Assembly: GCA_034440615.1 (NCBI GenBank)
Contig: JAOTOM010004756.1
Coordinates: 180,001-244,000, forward strand
DNA from: Ashinkailepas kermadecensis
Taxonomy: Eukaryota; Arthropoda; Thecostraca; Neolepadidae
Direction: 5' to 3'
Length of the DNA stretch: 64,000 nucleotides
The notes under the pieces are model-generated. The model searched no databases and was not told the origin of the DNA. It saw only the letters and a program-made list of their open reading frames with translations. Below, piece after piece: positions 22,980-34,115 of the stretch (position 1 is the first letter of the stretch; each line of letters begins with the position of its first letter). The translations under genes and the position numbers were made by a program.

Positions 22980-23553
22980 CACATGGCTCTACTTTGCTAT
23001 TGGGAGGGGGGGAGGAAAAATCGACTCAGGTGGCCACCGGTGGACATAATTATGCTATCACGGGGCCACCAATGCTGCCGATGTAACATTCAGCGCATGA
23101 TCTGCGTGGGCTACTGGCGTCTGGCCCTCATCACTGGTAGCGCTATCGCTGGTTCATGGGATATTTGTTTGCTGGGTGGATGTTATGTGGGTGTGCGTCG
23201 CAGGACCTGTTAGTGAAAGTCGACAAGGGGTCCTCGCTGAATATCCCACATCGGGCAATCGGGTGTTTCTTGTGGGCAGTCCTTGCCCGCGTTGCCCGCA
23301 CATAGCCCTCGCCTGCCCGCGAGGGGCCAGTGGTAGGTTGTTCGTGTGGTGTTAACACAATATTTCATATCGGTTGGGAGAGCAAAACATGTTGACTGTA
23401 TTCAATGAGGTATGCATCGCGCCCAAAACTGGATGATTGCTTGACCCCTCTTTTGTTGCGGAATACGGGGGCCTTTTCCTCAGTATCCCCTGGATACGCC
23501 AGTACTCCGAGCAAGCCTTACTCTTTTCTGTGAGACACCGCAGCGCTGGTGCT

Positions 23554-23630
23554 GGGGACGAGTGGTCTAGGGGTAAGTTGCCCGTCTCACAATCGAAAGA
23601 TTGTGGGTTCGACTCTTACCTGTCGCTACT
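23554..23630 (+). pseudogene. tRNA-like segment, left duplication copy
   Basis: The segment has an A-box-like GTGGTCTAGGGGTAAG and a B-box-like GGGTTCGACTC. A T-arm can form (GTGGG with CTTAC), and GGGGAC can pair weakly with GTCGCT as an acceptor stem. The middle is a strong hairpin, CACAATC-GAAA-GATTGTG, which does not fit a canonical 5-bp stem with a 7-nt anticodon loop. I therefore read it as a tRNA-derived relic or SINE head and not a functional tRNA. It is unchanged in the second copy at about 28310 apart from a GTGG-to-GTAG change. Confidence 0.5.
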
Positions 23631-23859
23631 CTTCGCCCGCGACCAATCGGCGTGAGAGATTGGCGACGCTTCACGACTCAACCCTCGACGTGTCGTAAAG
23701 CAATAACCACCACCAGCTGCACTGATGCCCTCTTGGAGATGAGTACTTGACATTCTGCCCGCTAGGTGGACGCTCAAATACCTCTCCGGCTGGCCCCCAG
23801 GTGGACAATATTCGCTTATGTTCAGCTTTGTCGTAGGCTTCTTGCCGTCGCAAGGGCGT

Positions 23860-24060
23860 CGACGCTATTTTTATGGCCCGGTGCATTTTTTTGAGGGTCC
23901 GGTACGTTTTTGAGATCCCGGCGCTTGAGATCTTGGGGCTTTGTTGCTTTTTGTGGGCCCACAGTGTATTTTTTTCAGCGACCGGCGGGTTTTCGAAGGC
24001 TCTGACGTGTTTACTAGACCGGATCGATCTTAAGCTTCTTTTCGAGGAGCAGAGATCCCA
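23860..24060 (+). repeat. Short array I module inside duplication, left copy
   Basis: GAGGGTCCGGTACGTTTTTG, GAGATCCCGGCGCTTGAG and the CGGGTTTTCGAAGGCTCTGA block match 42.13-42.25 kb (for example CGACGGGTTTTCGAAGACCC). The module leads into the AGCTCTCAGTG-type array II. The same module is at 28612-28815. Confidence 0.6.
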
Positions 24061-24235
24061 CTTCAATCCTCTCTAGCTCTCAGTGTACCTATTCATCCGT
24101 CAGAAGTCCTTTCCAGTCCAGGGCCCAGTCCTTGGCAAACTTGTCTAGCTTTCAGTGGAATCCTGCAACTCCGAAACAGAGCGCAGAATTTCTAGCTAAA
24201 ATCGCTCGGTCTCGGAAATTCCCCTAACCGTCTCA

Positions 24236-24472
24236 CAGGCATAGTTACCTCTCATTGTGTGACCGGTATGGTCACCTCTCACTGTGTGACCGGTATGGTC
24301 ACCTCTCATTGTGTGACCGGTATGGTCACCTCTCACTGTGTGACCGGTATGGTCACCTCTCTTGCCGGTATGGTCACCTCTCATTGTGTGACCGGTATGG
24401 TCACCTCTCACTGTGTGACCGGTATGGTCACCTCTCACGGTGTGACCGGCGTGGTCACCGTTCTTCGTGTGA
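24236..24472 (+). repeat. 27-bp minisatellite, short version (~9 units)
   Basis: Same GTGACCGGTATGGTCAC-based unit as at 17598-18668. One unit is truncated (CTCTTGCCGGTATGG near 24359). Confidence 0.9.
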
Positions 24473-26420
24473 CAGGTGTGGAGGTGCTTGTCCAGGGTTT
24501 TTGACGCTTTCACAGCTGCTTACTCCTATGTACAACATCAGGGGCTGTATGTATAGCAGATGGGTAAATGGCTTCCTGAGTGTTCTCCCTCCCTGAACCA
24601 CGACCTGAGACGAATTTCATTTAAAAAACATTACCGTCGCTGAGGTAGTTTTTTTTGCTGACGTAATGTATGGCAACCCATTAAACATGAAGATCTTTTT
24701 ATGGCATGTGAGAGGTTCATGTAGAAAACTGATTGCAAACACTAACCAACTGACTGACCTGTTTACAACTTATTGTTGTTGTTTGTGACTTCACAGCATA
24801 CTGAGCAGCTGAGGCCATATGGCGTTACCTGTCTCTCACCCCAGCAGGAAGAGAGGCCAATACAGGGCATCAAACCCGTCACTATGTTTTCCCAAACACC
24901 GTGATTAGCGACTGGGCTACAAATGATATTGTCAGAAAACTCAATTATGGCTTAGTTCACGATGTTACCATAAATTAACTTGCTACAACCTGTTTCAATG
25001 TTACCACAAACCTGGCTCTCAACCTCTCAGGCCTTGATGATGTTGTTTGGCTTGTACGGACATTTGATGATGACAATGGCATCATTGCAGCTTAGTTCGG
25101 ACACAAGATCAATTCATCACACATGTTTCCTCTGTGAAGTAAAAGAGGCTAGGGTGAGTTAGATATTTTGCAACTTGAAGGTTTGCTAAATTTTTTATTT
25201 TGCTTAATTTAAACACAATCGATGTACCTCTTGTATAAAAGGAGTTTAGAATAAGCTAGACTAGGTTTCCATTGGCATCCTACATTATTCTTAATTATAT
25301 TAGTCAACTCAAAGCCTCATGTTTGCTTTGGTATTAAATAATACCACAAAATATTGCTAAAAAAGCGAAGCGCAAAATGATACCACGAAATAATACCACA
25401 AATCAATTATTTTGCTCACAAACTGAACAGCTATCATTTGCATGAGAAATGAGTGGTCATATTATCTTAATCATGTTAAGGCACACGTTGTGCCAATGTT
25501 TTTCTTCAAAGACTCTATCTGAATTAATCCTAAGCTATCACTAAGGTCAACAAATATCAACAAAATGCTATAAATTGGGAGAGCAACACATCCCACCAGC
25601 TTAGGGAACTGCACACACGCAAAGCACTACCCCTCTGCTGCACCACACGACTGCCAAGGTTTTGTGATTAGTGCATGGGGTGCTTCACGCACTCAGATTT
25701 GCAACTCAGCTACATGACATTATTGCACACCTTGCTATGTTCATTGGTGGGATACGCAGCTAGGATGCTAAAATATAACTCACACTAAAGCCGCTCATAG
25801 TATAATAACTTTGCATATTTTATATTGTATATATAATTTGTGGTATTTCCATTATATAGGTATACGCTGGAGTGCACAAGACTCATTTTTTAGTTTGAAC
25901 CTGGAGTGCAAAATGATTTCCAAGTCAGTCTCCATAGGAAGCACCTTAATTTCCACTCTGTTTGAGAGAGACATCTGTAGAATCTGAAAAGGTCAGATGG
26001 CATCGCCATATCCGCGATACTGAGAACTGCAGGAATCCGCGATACCAACTGAGGACTCCAGTGAAAAGCGCGCCAATGGCCCTCCCATTGAGGTATGTGA
26101 AATTATTCCAACTTCAACAATGCAATATCCTGTAGATAAGGGCAGTTTTCCTGCTGTTAACAGGGAATGTTGCAGTAGTTCCTCAACTAAATAGCAATCA
26201 TTTGCGACAGGGATGAGTGGTAACATTGTCTTATTCATGTTAGAAAATGCGCTGTTGTAACTTTGTTCTCAAAATACAATATCGGCATGAAAATAAAAAT
26301 TTACCCTTTATTCCTCTTTATATATAACTTCACTAAAGGCCTGAAGTTGCATGCAACTATTGGCCGTATTTAGCATGCCAACTGAAAAAGCATACATTTG
26401 TGCCAGAAATGAGTGACCTC

Positions 26421-26644
26421 CAGTGGCAGATCCAGGGTGGCAACCAGGAGCATGTGCCCTCCGATAGCCATGTGATACCCTTCTACTGGGAAAAGGAGCC
26501 CCTCTAGGACACTGAAGTGCACCCCCGCTCAATCGGTTTTTCAGCCAATTCCACCAATCAGAGTAGAAAAGGCTCCCCTGATAAAAATGGCACCCCCCAG
26601 AACAAGTGCCCCCCCCCCCGTTCAAGTTCTTGGATCTGCCTTTG
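26421..26644. mobile_element. MITE-like element, right duplication copy
   Basis: Duplicate of the element at 20630-20850 with the same CAGTGGCAGATCCAGG and CTTGGATCTGCC termini. It has an expanded C-run near 26609. Confidence 0.65.
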
Positions 26645-26889
26645 GTGGCCACATCATCTTAATCGCATTCATAAACATGTTATTCAAACATATTTATTCT
26701 CAAAATGCAATGCGTGCCCTAAAATGTACATGTCTTAAACGGCGGCCAGGTAAAATTTTGTTTTAGGCTGATATGGAATTTCAAGAAGAAATGTTGCACT
26801 AGCATGCTACTGGATATGATTAAGACGATGTCACCATTCATCCTTGTGGGAAATATATGCTTTTGAGAATTGTTGCACTCCAAGGCATT

Positions 26890-27298
26890 CATAAGACAGG
26901 CCTTATATACATTTTACCTCCATAAAGCAAATAAAGCTGTTAGGTTTGGCTAGCTTAGGATATATTAGGATATTTTAGCTAACACATGGAGGAAAATTAC
27001 TTTTGATTTAAAAAAAAAGAATTGAAAATTCACTTTCTTGAAAAGCAGGTTAGACTGGTGGGTTAGGTTTTTATTGGTAAATCTTGAGATAATAATTGTA
27101 GAAATCTTCCCACTTTTCTTGGTGATTATTGCTCTACAAGAGAGAATGGGCTATGCCAGGTTAGGCTGCTACGTTTGTATGTCCATAAATTGTACTATTT
27201 TACCTAAACGAAAGCCACGATTTGGTCATATTTTATTCACTGAAAAGTAAGCATTTGCAGAGGAAACAAGTGGTCACATCGTCTTAATTCCAAGTCCC
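26890..27298 (+). repeat. TTAGG-associated dispersed repeat, copy 3 (duplicate of copy 2)
   Basis: Duplicate of 21090-21500 within the segmental duplication. It carries the same CTCCATAAAGCAAATAAAGC, CTTGAAAAGCAG and GGTTAGG landmarks. Confidence 0.6.
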
Positions 27299-27739
27299 GG
27301 ACGAGTGTCGCCAGTGGCGGATCACGTGTCCAGCCGTGTGACGAGTGTCGCCAGTGGCGGATCACGTGTCCAGCCGTGCGACGAGTGTCGCCAGTGGCGG
27401 ATCACGTGTCCAGCCGTGCGACGAGTGTCGCCAGTGGCGGATCACGTGTCCAGCCGTGTGACGAGTGTCGCCAGTGGCGGATCACGTGTCCAGCCGTGTG
27501 ACGAGTGTCGCCAGTGGCGGATCACGTGTCCAGCCGTGTGACGAGTGTCGCCAGTGGCGGATCACGTGTCCAGCCGTGTGACGAGTGTCTCCAGTGGCGG
27601 ATCACGTGTCCAGCCGTGCGACGAGTGTCGCCAGTGGCGGATCACGTGTCCAGCCGTGTGACGAGTGTCGCCAGTGGCGGATCACGTGTCCAGCCGTGTG
27701 ACGAGTGTCGCCAGTGGCGGATCACGTGTCCAGCCGTGT
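27299..27739 (+). repeat. 40-bp minisatellite, 11 units
   Basis: Same 40-bp CACGTG-containing unit as at 21502-22979. It is bounded by the same flanks, AAGTCCCGGA on the left and CACATGGCTCTACTTTGC on the right, so it is the allele-like counterpart of the longer array. Confidence 0.95.
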
Positions 27740-28309
27740 GCACATGGCTCTACTTTGCTATGGGGGGGGAGGAAAAAATCGACTCAGGTGGCCACCGGTG
27801 GACATAATTATGCTATCACGGGGCCACCAATGCTGCCGATGTAACTTTCAGCGCATGATCTGCGTGGGCTACTCGCGTCTGGCCCTCATCACTGGTAGCG
27901 CTATCGCTGGTTCATGGGATATTTGTTTGCTAGGTGGATGTTATGTTGGTGTGCGTCGCAGGACCTGTTTGGGAAAGTCGACAAGGGGTCGTCGCTGAAT
28001 GTCCCACATCGGGTAATTGGGTGTTTCTTGTGGACAGTCCTTGTCCGCGTTGCCCGCACATAGCCCTCGCCTGCCCGCGAGGGGCCAGTGGTAGGTTGTT
28101 CGCGTGGTATTAACACAATATTTCATATCGGTTGGGAGAGCAAAGCATGTTGACTGTATTCAATAAGGTATGCATCGCGCCCAAAACGGGATGACTGCTT
28201 GACCCCTCCTTTGTTGCGGAAAAGGGGGGCCTTTTCCCCAGTATCCCCTGGATACGCCAGTACTCCGAGCAAGCCTTACTCTTTTCTGTGAGACATTGCA
28301 GCGCTGGTG

Positions 28310-28386
28310 CTGGGGACGAGTAGTCTAGGGGTAAGTTGCCCGTCTCACAATCGAAAGATTGTGGGTTCGACTCTTACCTGTCGCTA
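28310..28386 (+). pseudogene. tRNA-like segment, right duplication copy
   Basis: Copy of the segment at 23554-23630 with the B-box-like GGGTTCGACTC and the CACAATC-GAAA-GATTGTG hairpin intact. The A-box region reads GTAGTCTAGGGG. Confidence 0.5.
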
Positions 28387-28815
28387 CTCTTCGCTCGCGA
28401 CCAATCGGCGTGAGGGATTGGCGACGCTACATGACTCCGACCCTCGACGTGTAAAAGCAATAACCACCACCAGCTGCACTGATGCCCTCTTGGAGATGAG
28501 TACTTGACATTCTGCCCGCTAGGTGGACGCTGAAATACCTCTCCGGCTGGCCACCAGGTGGACAATATTCGCTTATGTTCAGCTTTGTCGTAGGCTTCTT
28601 GCCGTCGCAAGGGCGTCGACGCCATTTTTATGGCCCGGTGAATTTTTTGAGGGTCCGGTACGTTTTTGAGATCCCGGCGCTTGAGATCTTGGGGCTTTGT
28701 TGCTTTTTGTGGGCCCACAGTGTATTTTTTTTCAGCGACCGGCGGGTTTTCGAAGGCTCTGACGTGTTTACAAGACCGGATCGATCTTAAGCTTCTTTTC
28801 GAGGAGCAGAGATCC

Positions 28816-29935
28816 CACTTCAATCCTCTCTAGCTCTCAGTGTACCTATTCATCCGTCAGAAGCCCTTTCCAGTCCAGGGCCCAGTCCTTGGCAAACTTG
28901 TCTAGCTTTCAGGGGAATCCTACAACTCCGAAACAGACCGCAGAATTTCTAGCTAAAATCGCCCGGTCTCGGAAATTCCCTTAATTCTTAGGTCAGGATC
29001 GGTTCATCTCTCAGTGTTCCTCTCAAGCCACAGGAGCACTACAGTCTGGTCCGATTTAGCTCTCAGGGAACGTCCCCAGTCCTCTACAGACTTTCGGGCT
29101 AGCAATGCAATTATAGCTCTGAAACTAGCTCTCAGTATTTCTCACAAACATCGCTAGCCTTAGGAACTCTGTTTATATCTCAGGGAATCCTACTCTTCTG
29201 ATAGGGACCCTTTCAAAGCCTCTTGGTCGTCCCAGTTCATTCCTTTCTCGCGCCCAGTGGCAATTTCAATCGTCAGGGGTTTTCTCCAGCTGTTAGGTGC
29301 CTTGCCAATTGAGACTGCTCTTTCAAGCTGGTATGGACATTCCAACTTTAGGGCGGGTTCTCTCTTGGCTTCACAGCCCCTGCCGGCCCTCAGGATAGAC
29401 GTCTTCAGGTTATAAGGACCTTTTTCACACACACTGTTAGATGCGCTTACATGTTTTTCCTCGGTTATATCTCTAGCTCTCTGGGCTGTTGCCTGAAGGG
29501 CCGCATCGGACTCGCCAGGAGGGCGAGTATCACTTCATTTGTTGGAAACACCACTGCTTTTAACAGCTCGGGTTCTTCCATGAGCCCGGGCTGTTTATAC
29601 CATATACGTAGGGCAGGGGCCCTTCATATTGGCGCACAGCTCTCTCCGTCAGCCCGGGGCCCTTCCAACTATCCGGGAACTCATCCGTCTTTCTAGAAGC
29701 CCTTAAGCCAAGGGCCCTCAACACCTTTCTGAGGGCAATCTCCGTTGACTCGGGTTTCTTTTCATCGGTCCTGGATCCATTCCGTCAGCCCGTAGCCCTT
29801 TTATTTGGTCCAGGGGCCCTACACGTCGGCCCAGGGTCCTTACGGGCCCCCTGCCCCGGCGCCTTGATGACCCCCTCCAACCCTCCAGGGGAGGGGCTGC
29901 CCCCTTCGCCCCTCCTCTTGGCTACGCCACCGGTT
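28816..29935 (+). repeat. Degenerate array II (CTCAGGG/CCAGTCC), intact copy
   Basis: Imperfect units built on AGCTCTCAGGGAAC, CCAGTCCTC and GGGCCCTT motifs. It is collinear with 48.1-50.0 kb and 51.66-52.05 kb, sharing for example TTATATCTCAGGGA, CTGTTAGATGCG, CACCACTGCTTTT and TCTAGAAGCCCTT. It ends in a G/C-rich stretch followed by CTTGGCTACGCCACCGG, the same terminus type that closes array I elsewhere. It is noncoding. Confidence 0.7.
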
Positions 29936-29984
29936 CTTGCTGGGGTTGCTTATGGACCAGGGATATAGTGCTAATTGTGTGATC

Positions 29985-30234
29985 GCTGGCCCGACCACCC
30001 GACCCACGAATTCCAGCGCAACGGCAGAATGTTGACCGAGAGTTTAACGTGCCGTAAATGTACCGACACGGGCGCCACGGTGACTTGTCCCTCAGCCTTA
30101 TCAGACAAGTTGCCAACTATCCCTTTCGGCCGGAGGCTAAATACGAGCGCGTGAAGTGACTCGAACCCTGTTTTGTCAGAATCGGGAAGACAAATACAGG
30201 CCAGCGCTCCAACGGACTAAGCTACCGGGGCGGC
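29985..30234 (-). mobile_element. tRNA-derived SINE, copy 1
   Basis: On the minus strand the head has an A-box-like GGTAGCTTAGTCCGTTGGAG and, about 55 bases on, a B-box GGGTTCGAGTCAC, so it has an internal RNA polymerase III promoter of tRNA type. The body continues through CTCCGGCCGAAAGG, GTGCCG/GGCACGTTAAACTCTCGG and GGAATTCGTGGGTCGG. A second copy is at 60172-60413 in the same orientation with the same order of landmarks. The SINE call rests on the tRNA-like head plus two dispersed copies. The partner LINE tail is not identified. Confidence 0.75.
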
Positions 30235-30854
30235 AATGGATCAAGTCGCTCTTGTTCGCGCGTCTACGGTATAAGTATTTATTCAAGCCCATTTGCTGTT
30301 CATCAGATGAGAGTGTCCAGGAACGGAAGCTTTCCATTTTGCTCCTCTTCAATGGTGAACCGGATGGCAGGTTCGATGTTGCTGAGGTCATCACCTGTGC
30401 TGGGTGGGTCCACACTCTGAAGTACAATTGAAATAACATCGTCACCGTAGCGCATCCACGTTAACCCTTCTCCTCAGATTGCCCTATAATAATCTTCATC
30501 GTATACCAATAATCTATTATCGGTGACCTCCATGGAGGAATGTTATAACTGGCCTGCAAAAAGTTCGATTTTTCTTCGATGCCTACTCATCCCCTTGGTG
30601 AAGCAAAATCGTAGGAGTCTGGGCGCACTTGGGAAAGTCTAACAGGGACTCAGACGCCAGCTTTTCCGGTATAAAATGTCCTGCCTTCCTCACTATCCAT
30701 CTCGTTCATGACCACGTCGTTAGTCTCCTGGGCCGTAACACAGTTCACTCTTCTCGTCACCTTCAGCATGTAGCTCATCGAACCGAACTGACGGAGACGA
30801 CCCCATGTCCCTTCCCCTATTTCTTTCTATCTCACCATCTCCGGGAGAGGACCG
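30235..30854. other. No gene recognised
   Basis: Unique-looking sequence without motifs I can name. A frame at 30629-30919 shows no domain. Confidence 0.4.
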
Positions 30855-31370
30855 CAAGAACCGGGTCCACAAAAACGGCACGAGTGACTAAAGAACAGGC
30901 AAAAGTGGCATGGTCCTAAAGACAAAAAAAAACGCACCGTGGTACTAAGTGAATACATTGGGTCTTCCAAAGCGCACCGGTCCCTCAAAAGCACCGCAGA
31001 TCAACAACGAGCGGCAAAGCCCTTAAAAGCGTCGGTGTCCCAAAAACGCGTCGGGCTCTAAATAATGCACTCGGGCACTAAAACATCTGTAGAAGAAAAA
31101 ACGCAACGTGCCATAAAACAAACATCCAACCACAAACTCAGTTCGGCAGCCAATCTGGGAGCATACTTGCATTTAAGAAAAACAAGATTATGTACATCAA
31201 ACTCAAATGGTTATCCGGATTTCTTTTCCAACAGGCAATGTGGGAAGAAGAGAAATTAGCTTCGAAATGAACCCCTCGATTTTTCATAGCGAGCCATCAT
31301 ACGAAGCATTCCATGACGTCAAATATGGCACAGAACCATCTTGTGGGAGCAATGGGAGACATCGCGGAGT
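30855..31370 (+). repeat. Composite repeat copy D: array I plus partial core
   Basis: A-rich-orientation array I (30855-31125, for example GTGGCATGGTCCTAAAGAC) leads into core landmarks: CAGCCAATCTGGGAGCATAC, CAGGCAATGTGGGAAGAAGA and CGAAGCATTCCA. The order is the same as in copy A (260-670). Homology fades after about 31370, so the right half of the core is missing or has diverged. Confidence 0.65.
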
Positions 31371-32023
31371 TTCTGCCACCAGATGGCAGTCCAGGCGAGT
31401 GTGACACGAAAGGCGGCAGGCTGCGGCCCGCTAACGCTGGGAGTGTGTGGTGCAGGGCTGTTGATGCTGGTTTTTAACAGTTCGCGCGTAATGTGTCAGT
31501 AACCATTTTATGGGATGGGTATTTGCTGTGTCACTGCATCCAGCTGAGCAGATGGGGATAAGTTCCCGGTCGAGAAATCCGAGAAAAGGCATGGATCATG
31601 AAAAATTCAGAGATGCCTTCAAACGAACTAAGCACTCCCGTGTAGGTATCCATGTGCGGCAAATTTAGAACAGTCTGCTTGTGTTGCTGAGATGTGGCAT
31701 GATGAATATTTATAAACAAACGTGAAATATGCAAATGTTTGCTTACTGAATGCCGACGATCTTCCTCATGTAGTGTTTTGCCTTACGGTCGGAGCAGTGC
31801 CTGGGAAGACACTTGCTCCCCCTCCCGGTGTTGGATGTTCCCTTCCAATAATTTCAACTTCTAATATTGGACCTTAATGTGGTCCCCTCCCCCCCCCCCC
31901 AATTCATTTGGACCTGGCCATTGCCTTCGTGTATTGTGCCCTCCTGATAATTTTCAGAAACCTACACCTATGCTAGGCAGCTACCAGGGGCATTGTTGTG
32001 TATACCTTAAGAGTGCAACTACC
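31371..32023. other. No gene recognised
   Basis: A poly-C run lies near 31890. No domain or array is visible. Confidence 0.4.
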
Positions 32024-32351
32024 CCAGGGGCGGATACATGAGAGCACTGGAGTATGCCCCTCCCCCATGAAAAGATGGCGCCCATCTGACTGGAGTACCT
32101 GTCTGGGAATACTAGAGTGCAACAACCCCCTCGCTCAATTTTCAGCCGAAGACGCTGCTCTGAGGGGAAGTGTGCCCTCTTGAGGGTAAACGGTGCCCTT
32201 TTCAGTATGGTCGAGTGCACACATCCCTCCTCTCAACAGACATTCAGGAAAATACACACTTCCAGGGACTTTCGCAGCGGCGGTCCTCCGAGGAAATGTC
32301 GCCCCCCCCCCAGACGAGTGTCGCCATGGAAATTTCTGGATCCGCCTCTGG
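32024..32351. mobile_element. MITE-like element with CCAGGGGCGGAT termini
   Basis: The termini CCAGGGGCGGATAC and TTCTGGATCCGCCTCTGG are inverted. The interior has AATTTTCAGCCGAAGACGCT and GAGTGCA-type phrases shared with 16957-17245 and 20630-20850. It is noncoding, about 330 bp. The internal CAGACGAGTGTCGCCATGG resembles part of the 40-bp array unit, which may be coincidence. Confidence 0.65.
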
Positions 32352-32756
32352 TCTATCCGTGTGCGCAATGTTGAGATCCCGTGGCCGAAGCTAAGTTTGG
32401 AAAGCTCACACTACATGCACAGTGATGGTAGTTTCAAATATAAAATTTGATAATTTGGTTGAGAAATTACTCCCAGGCGGGAACAAATTGTAAATTGCTA
32501 TGAGTTGCTTCCGGACACTTAATATTCCTTTTCCACATTTGGCCCATGACAAAAACAAGGCTGATGGTAATCCAAAAATATATGCTGCATACATGATGAA
32601 ATGGAATAAGAGATAAACCGTAAACGATATCGTGCATTATGCACGAACATCACACCAACCGCTGAGGACATCAGGTACACAATTCAGATCACATCACGCA
32701 ATATACAGGTCTCATAAGCGGCTGATCCAGGAGCAGAGTGCCGCGCCCACCCATCA
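32352..32756. other. No gene recognised
   Basis: AT-moderate unique sequence. ATCGTGCATTATGCACGA at 32629-32646 is a perfect 18-bp palindrome. Otherwise nothing is seen. Confidence 0.4.
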
Positions 32757-32819
32757 CCCGCTCTTTGCATGATACAGACAGACAGTCTGTCTGTATGTCT
32801 GTATCATGCAAAGAGCGGG
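32757..32819. repeat. 63-bp inverted repeat, 24-bp perfect arms
   Basis: Left arm 32757-32780 (CCCGCTCTTTGCATGATACA then GACA) and right arm 32796-32819 are exact reverse complements. They flank a 15-base spacer that is itself GACAGTCTGTC-palindromic. A smaller hairpin follows (GGGGCATG with CATGCCCC, 32817-32843). It lies at the left edge of an array I block. Confidence 0.92.
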
Positions 32820-32843
32820 GGCATGTCACATGGGCATGCCCCA

Positions 32844-33503
32844 ACCTTTTAGGCCCCTAGCGTGATTTTCATGGGCCCGGTCCGTCTCTTTGGGGCCACC
32901 ATCGTGATTTCCAAGAACCACCGCATGACTTGTTTTTAGCCCCAGCGTGATTTTCAGGGTTCCCGGCTCGAACTTTTCAGCCCCCAGCGTGATTTTCAGG
33001 GGCCCGGCCAGTCTTTTGGGTCCCCAGCGTCATTCCCGATGACCACCGCACGACTTCTTGGCCCCAAGCGTGATTTTAATGGGGCCCGGCGCGACATTTT
33101 GGGGCCCCAATGGTATTTTCAGGGCCCCGGTCCCACTTTTTGGCAACCCAAGGCAGAGACACTTTGGGGAGCCATGAAGCGATTTTGGGGGCCCCAATGT
33201 AATTTTCAGGGGCCTCGTTGCAAGTTTGGGGGCCCAGCCACTTCCAGCGGTCTCTGCGCGACTTCTTGGGGCCCCCTAATGTGATTTTTTTCATGGGCTC
33301 TGATGTCCAGCGGGATTTTTAAGCGGTCCGGTGCAATTTTTTCTGTACCCCGGCGACATTCTTGGGGGCCACAACAATCTCTCAGGGATTGTGGGATAAA
33401 GGGCACTGTCCCCTTTGCCCATCCTTCGGTAGGCCACTGGGCTATATGATCAACATGGTCGACGCGCCCTGAAGCCCCCCCCCCCTCCGGTAGGCCACTG
33501 GCT
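32844..33503 (+). repeat. Degenerate array I with CCACTGG-type terminus
   Basis: Regular half-units such as CCCCAGCGTGATTTTCAGGG and CCCGGCGCGACATTTTGGGG are clearest here. They suggest an original ~40-base unit made of two related ~20-base halves. The block ends in two CGGTAGGCCACTGG phrases (33434, 33490). It is noncoding. Confidence 0.7.
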
Positions 33504-33639
33504 CTACCCGGACACATAAATTACTGATATGCGAAACCAGGAACTCAGCTCCGAACTCCTCAACACCAAGTAATTAATCTTAGAAAACTTCTTCCAGTCC
33601 AATCTCCCGCTCTTCACAAGCAAAAGGCATGGACACGGC

Positions 33640-34115
33640 TAATGCGGCAGGCAATTCACGTCCTACTCGCATGTGTCGCCGCTCTGGCGGCTGTGTCTGG
33701 AAGCTTTCACCCGTTGTCTCACATTAGCAAAACGTAAGGGGCCTAGCGGAAGCCCACGAAACGGCAGAATCGCATGAAGTATGGCGAATGCGACGGCTGC
33801 ACAAGGCGGATGTACACGTGCACGAACGTTGACCTGCTGGCGACCAGGTGCTATCGACTGAAAAGCGTAAAGTTGGAAAATCGTACATTTATAAGTGATA
33901 TGCACGGGCGTAATTTGAGCAGTGTGAGCTGGCTTATCAAGGGTTAACGTAGATACAAAAGTTGAAAAGGGAGAGGAGCTTGACATCCGATTACTTTAAG
34001 ATAGTGGTGATATGTTGGGTCCCTTGTACAGGAAGATGACGTACTTAATTATCTAAAATACAAAATAAAAATGGGCCATTTTGAACGAAGTACTCCAAAT
34101 TCGGTGACTTCAAAA
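33640..34115 (+). repeat. Core of composite repeat, copy B
   Basis: It matches copy A at 715-1095 (TGTACACGTGCACGAACGTT, TCAAGGGTTAACG and the ATAAAAATGGGCC block) and the inverse of copy C. The minus-strand frame (33663-33986) aligns with the copy A frame only because the DNA is homologous. The left part of the core is not obvious here. Confidence 0.65.

Larger units (their letters stand above)
18007..24223 (+). repeat. Segmental tandem duplication, left copy (6.2 kb)
   Basis: From GGCATAGTTACCTCTCATTG at 18007 to CTCGGAAATTCCC at 24223, the sequence is repeated at 24238-28980 in the same order and orientation. It differs by scattered substitutions and one-base indels. Contents in order: 27-bp array remainder, ~2.8 kb AT-rich sequence with an inverted-terminal insert at 20630, the 40-bp array, ~580 bp unique sequence, a tRNA-like segment at about 23554, and a short array I module. 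The ~1.5 kb length difference is accounted for by the two minisatellites. No gene is recognised inside. Confidence 0.93.
24238..28980 (+). repeat. Segmental tandem duplication, right copy (4.7 kb)
   Basis: Second copy of 18007-24223. It has shorter versions of both internal arrays: about 9 units of the 27-bp repeat and 11 of the 40-bp repeat. The 14 bases between the two copies (after CTCGGAAATTCCC) place the junction inside the 27-bp array on one side and inside array II on the other. Downstream of 28980 the array II sequence continues only here, so the right copy keeps the original right flank. Confidence 0.93.
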
